Shown: one piece after another, positions 24,163 through 34,216 of the stretch | Numbering within the stretch: position 1 is the first letter of the stretch | How the letters are laid out: each line of letters opens with the position of its first letter | NCBI GenBank assembly: GCA_965153455.1 | Contig: OZ234499.1 | Location: forward strand, 8,428,271 to 8,492,270 | DNA: 64,000 nucleotides | Direction: 5' to 3' | Source of the DNA: Sphagnum compactum | Taxonomy: Eukaryota > Bryophyta > Sphagnopsida > Sphagnales | Program-made: the position numbers and the translations under genes | Notes under the pieces: generated by a model | Seen by the model: the letters and a program-made list of their open reading frames with translations, nothing else | Told to the model about the DNA's origin: nothing | Databases searched by the model: none

Positions 24163-24479
24163 GTAAATACCTACTTACCTACCTAACCACCATGGCCTCC
24201 TACCTACCTATCCACAACCCACCTAGGTACTATACATTTACACACACGTGTATGGTATATATACAAATATACATACTCCATATAATATATGTTGGTAAAG
24301 GGGATTCAACCTTGGTGTCCTTGGTTGCACATTAATGTCTTGGCCATCAAACCACCCCATCATTTTGTAAAACAATATGATACCAAATGCATTTAATATG
24401 TTTCCTTGAACTTTCATGAATTTTTTTATCAATGTGTATGACAACATTTGTACTTCATTTTTTCATAATTAGGTTAATA

Positions 24480-24700
24480 GGTACCTAACTAAATAGATAG
24501 GTAGGTATGTAGGTAGATAGTAGGTAAGTAGATAGATAAATATATAGGTATGTAGGTAGATAATAATTAGGTAGAGAATAAATAGATATAGGTAGGTAGG
24601 TAGATAATAGGTAAGTAGATAGATAAATAAATAGGTAGGACATAGGTAGGTAGATAGTAAATAATTAAGTAGGTAGGTAGGTAATCTAATAGGCATAGCA
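24480..24700. repeat. TAGGTA/GATA-type minisatellite
   Basis: Degenerate tandem repetition of GTAGGTAGATA-like units (for example TAGGTATGTAGGTAGATAG). Complementary CTACCTACCTA units occur just upstream at 24168-24230, and a shorter TAGGTAGTA-rich patch lies at 30078-30180. A Leu/Tyr/Thr-rich minus frame across it is a product of the repeat. Confidence 0.85.
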
Positions 24701-25860
24701 AGTAAATTAGTAGTTAACCAAATTAATATGGCCAATTTAACTAAGCACGACCATTTAGTACGGCCAATTTAATTAAGCCATGTGTATCTTGATGGACCAT
24801 TTTAAAAATTTGTCTTTCTTGATTAGATGTACGACTTAACACTTAATCAAAATGGTCACTTCAATAAAAGAAACCAACCAAAAAAACCATCTATTTTTCA
24901 TGCCCTATGCCTTTAATCAAAATGAATACTTTATCAAGTTGAACCTTTTGAAAAACTGTGATCTCTTTTAATGATATATACTTACCTTATACACACCTAA
25001 CCCTACATATAAATTGTATACAATTTAAGTACCCTAATTTACATATGTTGGTTAAGTGAATATTCTGAATACCCTACCTTACATACCCTACTTATATCAT
25101 AGCTTTTATACCCTACATATATTTTATCCAACCTACTTATGTTTTTCTTATATTTAAGCCTTATATATAATCTACATTACTTAAATACCTTATGTTAATT
25201 AATACCCTACCCTAGACACATAAGCTATGTGATTTTTGAGTATATGTACTATTCATTATAACTTATATCTCCCATTATTTACTTAAGTATAATAAACTAA
25301 CAACACATAGGTTAAATTAAATACCTATAATCATATTTACAAGAAATTATTAGTTGGTTACTTAATTATTTACTTAAAATACATTATTAAATGTGTAACT
25401 AAGTAATTAAATATTAATTATTGCAAATACATTTCTATAATATAAAATGAATGAGGTCAAATTTGTAAAAAGTTAGTTACAATATGTTTGTAATTATTAA
25501 TCAATAATATAGTTCATTTTAATTATATTGATTTTTTATATAATTGAAAGATTTATAATATGGTTGGAATTATTAGTTCCAACTGTATAACTAAATATTA
25601 AATTTAGCATACATTTTTGCTTTCCTCTTTATCTATTTATTTAGTTCATTAATGTGTAATTACTTAAAGATGATGTTGTATGAACTAAAAGGCTTTAATG
25701 TTGTATGCCCATATGATAATGTTTTCCTCCCCAAAAGTTCGTCCCATATTGTTTTTCATCCTTTCCAAATTATGAGGAATATAAATGGAAGCACTCCCAA
25801 CATTCAAGACATAAAAAATGTTCAAAAAAGGAAGGCCATTAATTGAAATGGTTCAACCTT
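24701..25860. other. very AT-rich intergenic DNA, no gene seen
   Basis: Composed largely of TACCTA/TTATAT-like words with no credible frame. A 64-codon plus frame at 25652-25846 has no recognisable motif. Confidence 0.4.
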
Positions 25861-25879
25861 AAATGCAAAATTCAAAATA

Positions 25880-26210
25880 AAATAGGATTATTCTACCTAG
25901 GTGGCCTAGGTGTAAGCTTAATCTAAGTAACTTAAATATAGGCCTAGTTTTAGATACAACCTAGGAAAAGACATGGTGTAGGTTCCTAGGTTAGGCCTAG
26001 GTTGCTTAAGCCTAAATTAGGCTCCTAAACCTAAGCCTAGTTACCTATGTTTTAGGTTTTAGGTTCGTAGATTTAGGCTTAAGGGCCTATGCTTAAAATT
26101 TTAGGTTCCTAGACCTAGACCTAGGTACTGAGTTTTAAACCTAGTTCAAGTTTAACCTATGTCATTTAGGTTCTAGGCACATGGCATAACCTAAGTGCAT
26201 AGTGTTCAAA
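25880..26210. repeat. CCTAGGTT-type degenerate repeat
   Basis: Dominated by CCTAGG palindromes and TTTAGG/CCTAAA words (GGCCTAGGTTGCTTAAGCC, TTTTAGGTTTTAGGTTCG). It is self-complementary over short distances and may be derived from an older tandem array. The words do not form regular TTTAGGG units, so it is not telomeric. Confidence 0.7.
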
Positions 26211-26599
26211 TGCCATATCACTTAATCTAGGAGGCCAATGTTTAAATGCCATTTGGCCAAGCCTAAGCAACCAATGTCTAAATGTCATGTGTCATGGCTT
26301 GCTAATGTTTAAATGCCACATGGAATTTGACAAGTCAAAATTATGTTTGACCAATCAAACAAGGTTTAATTAGTTGTTTTAATGACCATTCCACAAAACC
26401 ACCCATAGAACCACTAATGAATACACCTATTGCCTAGGCACTTAAAAAAAACCAAAATAAACTTGAACCAAACCACCCAATGCCTATTTAACGGTTTATT
26501 TATCCCACCAGGACTAACCACTACCCTAAACCAGTAAACCTATTGGAAACCGACTGTAGTGGTACCACCACAAAACGAATGGTTTGCACAATCATTTAA

Positions 26600-28270
26600 C
26601 CACATGTTTGTTAATAATATTTATTGGGTTTAGAAACTTGTATACACAAATACGAAGTAGGAACAATATTTATTTGTCATGTTCACCTACAATTTGAAAA
26701 GCCATCTCCTTGCCAACATATTGAATGACCAACCCCAAGCTTTTATAACCAGGGTTTAACATCATTGCCAACGTATTGTGAACTTTGTAGGTTTGAAAAT
26801 AAAACTTGTAAACCTTGTTTTTGCATGCATTGTCATAGGACTTGAAGCTCGCCATCAAAGTCTTAAGTTTCATAAGAATTAGGTGTCAAAAAATCCACCT
26901 GCATTTGACATAAAAATGATAATGTAGTAACAAGGGCATTAGAAAGAATCAATAACCTTGGCTTTGGTTCAACACCCAGTGTTGGACCATGAAACCCAAA
27001 ATATTTGTAACAATTTGGGCCATAACCTAAACTTGTGGACTTGGCACATGGCCTTGAAGTGCTAATGATTATTGATTTCCAAAGCAAAAAACAATGATGT
27101 GTTTGAATTCCAGAGTTTTTTGGAACAAAACAATTCAAGAAGCAAATCGAGTTTTGGCTAGAATCTTGACCTTCCATGGGGTCATTCCAATAGCCATACC
27201 TGGTGCCACTCTTGCCACCCCTTCCCACCTTTTTTGGTTCATGTGGTAGTTTTCTACAAAATGGTTTGTGCTTCTTTGATGGAAATAAAAGTTAAGCTAA
27301 CACAAACTTTAAAATCATTTGTGTCATGTTGGTGACATTTAGACATAACATGCCCCCAACATGTCCCTACAAATGGTATGCCAACCCCAACACTTCACAT
27401 GAAACAACATAAATCAATGTAGTAGTCATGATTGAGAGATTACTTTTTCATCTTTGACATGAACAATAACCCAAACATGGAGCCCATGTTTTGTATATAT
27501 TTCAATGTTAACATGCAAAGCCATAGAACTCCTAGAAGTTTCTATTGTTTCAAAAAAACCAATGGTTATATGACAAAACTTTCACTTGTCATTAAAAAAT
27601 GCACAATGAAAATAAATGTGTCCACTCCTCCTTTGGACATCCATAAATCAAAATTCATGGTGCAAGAATTACAAGACTCAAGGATTTTAAAAATGTACTT
27701 TTCCTTGATCTTCTTTGCCATCTTAAGCAAAATTTCATTGACCATAATTTGTTTGGATAGAATAATAAGAAGGGGATTATGTTTTAGAACTAGCTTTTTT
27801 AAATATGGGGCTTCAACAAAAGACATGGCATTAACTACTTAACTATAAACAACACCAAATCTTTTTCAAATTCCTTTTGGCGAGAATCACCTTTGAAGTA
27901 AAACACCTCACTACTCAAAAAAAAAGAAATGGTTGAAAGGTTGGGGGCCAAACCCCTTTTTTATAAGTCACCACTATCCTTTGGGCCCATCTTTCTTTCG
28001 TTTAATGTAGCCATTCCGCACTTGTTGATGAACATTTTCAGTATGCTTTTGAAGTGCAAAAATCTAATTTGTTGTCTTGTGTGATATGATGCATTTCTTA
28101 CATCTTGTAATCGAAGCAAGAAAATAACAAAGAACGCACTTCAATTGTTTAGGTTGGTTTGAGCTTGAATTTACTTTGAAAGAAGATGTGTTATTAGTTG
28201 CAAAGAATGCCCAAGTTGTGGTAGTGTAGCTCTTGGGTTTCCAAAAGTCCCATTGTTTTGCCAACAAAGT
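26600..28270 (-). mobile_element. decayed hAT-type transposase with BED finger
   Basis: Minus-strand fragments, in order from 28267 downwards, line up with a BED-finger hAT transposase. First comes CVLCYF..ARG-like..HTENVH, a C-x2-C...H-x4-H BED finger (about 28170-28030). Next is NEILLKMAKKIKEKY, then SCTMNFDLWMSKGGVDTF, the RNase H-like block with the D of the FDLWMS segment (27826-27566). This continues in another frame with IGFFETIETSRSSMALHV and VHVKDEK (about 27560-27430). Then comes a poorly conserved middle. Last is HNTLAMMLNPGYKSLGLV followed by a VGKE motif and a stop (about 26790-26670), the region before the C-terminal dimerisation domain. Frameshifts and stops break it everywhere, so it is not functional. 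Terminal inverted repeats were not identified. Confidence 0.75.
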
Positions 28271-28434
28271 TCATATTTTATGCAACATCTATGGTTGTAG
28301 AATTTGCTAGTATTGTTGTCCCTATAGCTATAATAGAAATTGATCAAAATTACAACAATCGACCTTCAATGGAGGCTTAATGGGATAGAATAATTTTTTA
28401 AAAACACTTTCCATGGGATCAAACTTTAAACCTT

Positions 28435-28900
28435 AACAAAGAACATGGAGAGGAAGGCAACAGTGACAAATGCAAATTAAAAGAAGAACATGAAGAAGAG
28501 GGCGATCGTAGAGCGGTGAATCAAGAGAAGAACATGAGGAAGAGGGTGATCGTAGAGCGATGAATCAAGAGAAGAACATGAAGAGGAAGGCGATGGTAGA
28601 GAGGTGAATCATGATAAGAACATGAAGAGGAGGGTAAAGGCAATAGCGTGAACTAAGAGAAAAACACGAAGAGGAGGACAATGGCAATAGGAGAAACCAA
28701 GAGGAGGGCAATTGTAGTAGGTGCAAACTAGGAAGAAAACACCTAGAGGAATAGATGCAAATTAAGAGAAAAATACGAACATAAGAGTGATGGTAGCAAG
28801 TGCGAACAAAAAGAAGAACGTGAAAAGGAGGGTGATGACAATAAGTGCAAACCAGGAGAACAAGAAGAAAAGGCCAATGGCAGCAAGTTTAGGGGTTTAA
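28435..28900. repeat. 44-bp purine-rich minisatellite
   Basis: Units beginning GAAGAACATGAAGAGGAGG, followed by GCGATGGTAGAG-GGTGAATCAAGA, recur every 44 bases at 28483, 28527, 28571 and 28615. Increasingly diverged copies continue to about 28900, for roughly ten in all. It lies just beyond the BED-finger end of the decayed hAT element. Confidence 0.88.
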
Positions 28901-28904
28901 GCAT

Positions 28905-29060
28905 GGAATCGAAATTGGTTTTTTTAACCAACTACTCCACTTCTGGTTATCAGGTCCACTTAGGAACCGAGATTGGGTTCGGTTAACCATTCCTCATATA
29001 CTAGAACTGGCGGCTGGTTCCCCACCTGGTTCTCAAACCCTACCTTAACCCTGGTTCAGG
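28905..29060. repeat. GGTTC/GAACC-rich degenerate repeat C
   Basis: Contains GGTTATCAGGTCC, GGAACCGAGATTGGGTTCGG, CTGGCGGCTGGTTCC and CTGGTTCTCAAACCC. The motif vocabulary matches the patches at 19.3, 21.7 and 51.4 kb. Confidence 0.45.
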
Positions 29061-31039
29061 TTGCAAACTGTTGACAGTGAGAACTCAAGTTTTGTACTAG
29101 TAGTGGATCATTTCTACAAGGATGCAGAGCATATGTGCATATGCACAAACTTGTAAACCCTTGTAGGAAAACATAATACAAGTAACAGCTTAAATGGATG
29201 TATGTATGTATATATGTGTTTACTTCTCTATCTATCTCTGCAGGAATCAAGTTAGACCTTAGTGCAGAAGGTAGATGCTGCTGACACTGACAATTGGATG
29301 CTTGAGACAATGCACCAAAATTCAGCAATCCAAGCAACATTGTCTTCCATTCCCACACACTTAACCCCTATATGCCTGATAAACCCAAAAAATAAGGCTT
29401 TTAGAGATTTCAAATGGATGCAGCAAGCATTCAAATTGATGCAGCAAGCATAAAGTTTAATATTCTTTTTGGTTTTGGGCCACACGGAGGGTTTTCATAG
29501 GCTCCAGATGGCACTTTGACGAAGCGAGTCCATATCAATTAAATGTGGGGTATGATAAAAAAATAAGGCCTGCAATGATGGAGCTAAGGTGCTCATCATC
29601 CGTATAAAGGTCTCTGCCATAAGGTTTGCCCAAGGGTGGGGGGGGCACATCCTGTAAGAAGGGGCTGGCTGCTGGACTAGACTACCTCCTCATCCAAGGC
29701 CCCTTCTTTTGAGAATGCTCCTACCCTGGGGCATTACCCTACAAATAAAATTCTGAAGTTATAAACTATGCTAAAATTTATTCAATCCAAATAGACAAAG
29801 TCCAACAACCAGTGCTTTTGTTTTTTGGAATTTTTTTGAAGTAGGAGTAGCCAATGAGGCATCTGAAGATAAATTTAGCATTTATTGGCAACAGTTTTAG
29901 AAAGCTGTCCAAAGTTTTCTCTAAATAGCCTATGAGGGCCATAATGAACCCAGCACCCACCAGTGCACCATCCACTGGATGCCTGTTATGACTCAGTTGT
30001 GGATGATCCTCAACAGAGTTACTACCCGGTTTCATCTTGGTAACCCATTCTTTAAGAAGTAAGTCTAACATATAGACAGGTAGGTAACAAAATAGGGGAC
30101 TACTAGGTACGTAGATAGTTTACACATAGTAGTAGGTGGGGGCTGTTTTTACTACCTACCTAGTTTGTAGGTAGTAAATAAACCAACTGAGGGAACCACC
30201 ATGGTTAGATAGGGAACTGGAACCCAACAGAAAACTGTTTCCTGATCACGTATCATCCATCCTTGATGGTGCACTGGTGGGTGCTAGTTCACTTTGGCCG
30301 CCGAGGATCAGCCAAGTGTTGACGAATTTTGGAGAGAGTCAAAAAGTGATGACATATTTTCAAAATTCAAAATGTTTTTCTAGTTCTTTTGACAAATTAA
30401 AAAGACCATGTATGAGAAAATATTCTTTTATTTCCATTATTGCCACGATGCAACAATTCACCAAAGAAAAAACATTGAGTCCAACTAGGTTGCACAAAGA
30501 CTGATGCTATTTGTATGATAAATATGCGAACAACCACAATAATATTGTGAAATAGTTGAGCATTTTATAATGCTGCCTTCCCCAATGAAAATATGTCTCT
30601 TTGATAGAAGAAGAATCCCAACATGAAGCAGATTTGGTCATCACTGTCTGTGTAAGCACAGCCAAACAAACAGGTTGTGTTGTCATGTATTGATGCTCAT
30701 CATAGTGGAGGTTGCAGCAAACACTTGGGACAATTCCTTGTTGACGCGTTGGTGACTTGATGCTTACTGAAATGCTCAAGAAATGCAGAATGGGATGCAG
30801 AAGGGATGATGGTTTGCGATCAAAGTGAAGAAGACACCCCCACCTTTTTATGTTTGTCCATGGTTGACTCATTGTTGACATCAGATGCTTCACTTTGAAG
30901 TGCAGCTACCTAGTCTGTTTTGTTTCTATTCCCACCTTTTGCATCATACAAATAGTACCCACAAGAATTAGCTTAAGAAGAGAGAGATGCTTGGTGAAAG
31001 CTGGACCGAGGAGGAAAGAGAAAGTCTCAACAGCTGCTG
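29061..31039. other. intergenic DNA, no gene identified
   Basis: Several isolated 75-130-codon frames exist on both strands (for example minus 30893-30507 and minus 30071-29778). None carries a domain I recognise and none extends by plausible splicing. A TAGGTA-rich patch lies at 30078-30180. The stretch at 29480-29760 is GC-richer and may be a transposon fragment. Confidence 0.35.
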
Positions 31040-31340
31040 GCTGCCAGTGATTTTTTTGTGCCAAAAATTTGCCATATTGCTACCAAAAAAAAAGGTCCCA
31101 AGCCACTACTGGTCAAGGGAACTTTTTGAAAAAATTCCAAAAAAATTGTCATATTTCAAGGAAGTTGGAGGAGTTGGGCAGGTTTCTAGTTTTCTTCTTT
31201 TGAAATCGCCACATTTAGCGAATAGATTTCACTGATTCTCCAACATGCAATACATACAGGATTCCAAATTTTTTTACTTCTTTTCTTGTCTTGGAGCGAG
31301 ATTTGGCTAAATCCTCTTGTAGCTGATTGCCACTTTCGAT
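31040..31340 (-). repeat. dispersed repeat A, inverted copy
   Basis: In reverse complement this reads CAAGAGGATTTAGCCAAAT, GACAAG-AGAAGTAAAAAAATTTG, TATTGCATGTTGGAGAATC and AAATGTGGCGATTTC. The same order of landmarks occurs at 17880-18030. It is the only copy in this orientation in the window. Confidence 0.65.
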
Positions 31341-31609
31341 TCAACATAAGAAAATTGGAAAAGGAAAAGACTCATGGGCACTGATCTAATCTACAATCTA
31401 GAACCACAGTTGCATAATTTCCTGTAGGTGCACAGTACTGATAACTGTAAGTATAGGTAAGCAGTAGTAGTCATAGCAGCTGTAAGTAAATGCGAAAACA
31501 GTAGTCTGGTCTTCATGACTGCATGTCAGTACTGTGCGCATTGCAAGAGGTGTCCAAATCTCATCATAAAATAACCTGATCTGATCTGTTATCGACTTTT
31601 GTTGTTTTC

Positions 31610-32110
31610 CTTCCACAAATTCCCATTGAAATTATTGCAAGTGGGTGAAATGGAGAATGGAAAAAGAAAAAAAAAGAAAATCATCAACGGAGGACGCCTA
31701 ACGGATCCATGAAATTGTTGCAATGGGGCCAAATGGGGAGAATGGGAAAATAAAAGGCATCCATGGACCCCAAATGGAACCGTGAAATTGTTGCAATTGG
31801 GTGGAGAATGGAACCCGAAAAAAAATGTCATAAATGAACCCCCAATAGAAGCATGAAATTGTTCCAACTGGATGAAACGGAAAAATTGGGAAAAAAAAAA
31901 AAGGTTCCAATAGAGGAGGACCCCCAAATGGAACCATGAATTTTGATGTAATTGGGTGACATGAAAGGAAAAAGGCATCAATAGACCCCCGCCCGCTCCC
32001 CCCTCAAGTAGAACCATGAAATTGTTGCAATGGGGTTAAATGGAGAATGGAAAAAAGAAAAGAAAAAGAAATTAAGTCATGATTGGAGGACCCCCTAAAT
32101 TCCAATGGAA
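31610..32110. repeat. 70-83-bp degenerate minisatellite, about six units
   Basis: The landmark CCATGAAATTGTTGCAATTG recurs with variations near 31626, 31707, 31780, 31851, 31933 and 32017. Each time it is followed by GGTGAAATGGAGAATGGAAA, an A-rich run and a CATCAATGGAGGACCCCC block. Phe/Pro-rich minus frames here are products of the repeat. Confidence 0.85.
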
Positions 32111-33144
32111 CAACCATGGGATGAGAGATATGAAGAGAGAAAAAACACAACGGGATGGGGTGTTGTTCTTAGCAAAGGCTATTAGTCCAGGCCAAAAATA
32201 GTGGCAGCCAATTTTTATGAATAGAGTTTCCATGCAACTAACGAAAATGGCGCAATCCAAAGGAAGAAACAACAACAACATGATCAGGTTGGGTCAAAAA
32301 TTGTCTGGGAAGAATATGAAGAACAAGCGTCATGTGTTGGAAGATGGGTGATTTATTGGGAAAATGGGCTACTTCAGGAGGAGAGGGGTTTGACGGCTGT
32401 GCTAGCAAAGAAAGAGGAAAGTTGAAACGGGGAATAGAGCTTGGCTGCTACATTGAACAGCAAGTTAGTAGTTAGTAGCAGTGTGCAACATAAGCAATCA
32501 TTTTGTTTTGTGCGTTTGTCTATTGGCTCGTGTGTGTATGTGTGTGTGTTTGTTTCTAGCTCCTGTGTGTATGTATGTGTGAGTGTTTGTCGCTCGTGTG
32601 TTTGTGTGGGTCATCAAGGGGGCAGGCAGTGTGGGTTGTTGGAAGAGGAGACTCTTGTTGCTGTGAAAGAGGAGAGTACCTACTAGTGGGAGTGAGCAGT
32701 GAGCAGGCACTGAGCATGATGTGGAGCACGGGAAGTATGAGCACTTACCTCTCTTGGCTCTTCGAGCGGGAGCAGCAGCAGCAGCAGCTTCCAGTACAGG
32801 ACTGGTTGCAGAAAATGCCGTCGAAGTTGGTGGGCTAGTTGTAGTGTCTTGTGTCTTGTCATTTACTCAACTGTCTTCTTCAGGAAACGTATAGGTTCTT
32901 CATCACCTTCTTCGTGCACCATCGCCATAGCCTCCAGTTCTTTCTCGCTAGTCCTGCATTTATCATCACTTCCGCCATTTGTTAATGCAGCAACGTCCAA
33001 TGAGGTACCGCAGCGACAGGAGACGGAGATCGATCAATTGGATAATATGTTTGAGCTTCAGTCTTCTTCCTCAACAGCTGCCAATGGAAGGTGACTGTCA
33101 TTGTGCTGTAGCTGACGACAGATCGGTCGGAGACACATAGAAAG

Positions 33145-33178
<34 letters not shown>

Positions 33179-34216
33179 CAGAGAAAACTGTGTCTCGCTG
33201 TTCATGGAAGGTTCAGCCTGAATGATGGAGTCTCAAGAAGATTATCTGCATCTTTGTGCTGCAGCAATAAAGGCTACAAGAGACCAAGGTGCAAGCAGCT
33301 CAAGCTGATTGCATTTGCTGGCATTGCAGACGGTTTTGTTCAAGCTTTTTTTGGCTCGCATTTGTTTGTGTGGGAAAGAAGCAGCTTACCTGCCAGGTAT
33401 TGCAGAACAAACGACGCCCACCCCAGCCCCCCTTCTCCTTCATTTGACATCGCTCAAAGGTGTGGCAATGGCGTTGTCTGTCGTCGGGAAGTTGGTTTCC
33501 AAAGCATTTTCCTGACCACCCCTTTCTTCTTTCCGTCCCATTGTTTCTCAGCACCCTACAGCTTGCTCAGCAGAAACATGTTAAACTAGTCCAACAAAGC
33601 TTCATGGAGGCAAACCAGCCTAGATGCAACAGAAGCAGAGCAAACAATGCAAGCTCATTATAATGTCTGTCTATCATGGACTCCTTGGAAAACTGAGCGA
33701 GCAAGTGAGAGCTGCCAAACTACTAACACAAAGCAAATCTGCCTCACACTTCTCAGGTGTGCATTGAAGGATTAGGGTTGCAACAGGATTAGAAGAAGTG
33801 ACAAACCAGAGAAGGTTAAATGTTGTACCTTGCATTGCAGCAGTCTTGTCTTTTGGAAGAAGCTTGATCCCCACTCTGCACAAATGCAAAAACACATAAC
33901 ACTGTGCTCAACTCAGAGTGGTGGTAGAGAGTCTCTTCACAAAGATACTGATTCTTTTATTGTTTGTGCCCAGGATAATCAGAGTGGTGGTAATAGAGAG
34001 AGTTGTTGTTTGGGTGTTTGGGCTGAGCTGCTGGGAATCTCGCAATCTGTCAAAGTGACAGAGTATGTATTCCATTGTTTGGCAACTTGGTACAGCACTT
34101 GACAAAATCTCACAGCAATGAAGGATGGTGCACACATGACAAGTATCTAGTTATTATTGCTTGCCTGCAGCTCACTAAGATTGCAGAGTCTTGACGAAAG
34201 TGTGCTCTGTGTCTTC
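32111..34216 (+). promoter_or_regulatory. upstream region of the receptor-kinase gene
   Basis: This stretch has no credible gene and probably contains the promoter and leader of the kinase gene that starts at 34217. It holds GT-rich simple sequence near 32530-32620, a CAGCAG run (32772-32790) and a 15-unit (AC) run at 33147-33176. No TATA box could be fixed with confidence. Some of its short frames could be leader exons, but none shows a known domain. Confidence 0.3.
33147..33176. repeat. (AC)15 microsatellite
   Basis: Fifteen uninterrupted AC units about 1 kb upstream of the receptor-kinase start codon. Confidence 0.97.

Noticed and set aside
24469-24735. Minus frame with repeated Leu/Tyr/Thr/Pro
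   Set aside because: Direct translation of the TAGGTAGATA minisatellite.
25880-26210. Interstitial telomere repeat
   Set aside because: TTTAGG words are frequent but do not form regular TTTAGGG units, and CCTAGG palindromes dominate.
30507-30893. 128-codon minus frame
   Set aside because: Composition is mixed and Ser/Leu-rich, with no family recognised and no conserved motif; not strong enough to call.
31589-32017. 142-codon Phe/Gly/Pro-rich minus frame
   Set aside because: It follows the units of the 70-83-bp minisatellite; no domain.
34157-34216. Possible 20-codon N-terminal extension of the receptor kinase
   Set aside because: The frame is open but has no ATG. The ATG at 34217 directly precedes a good signal peptide.
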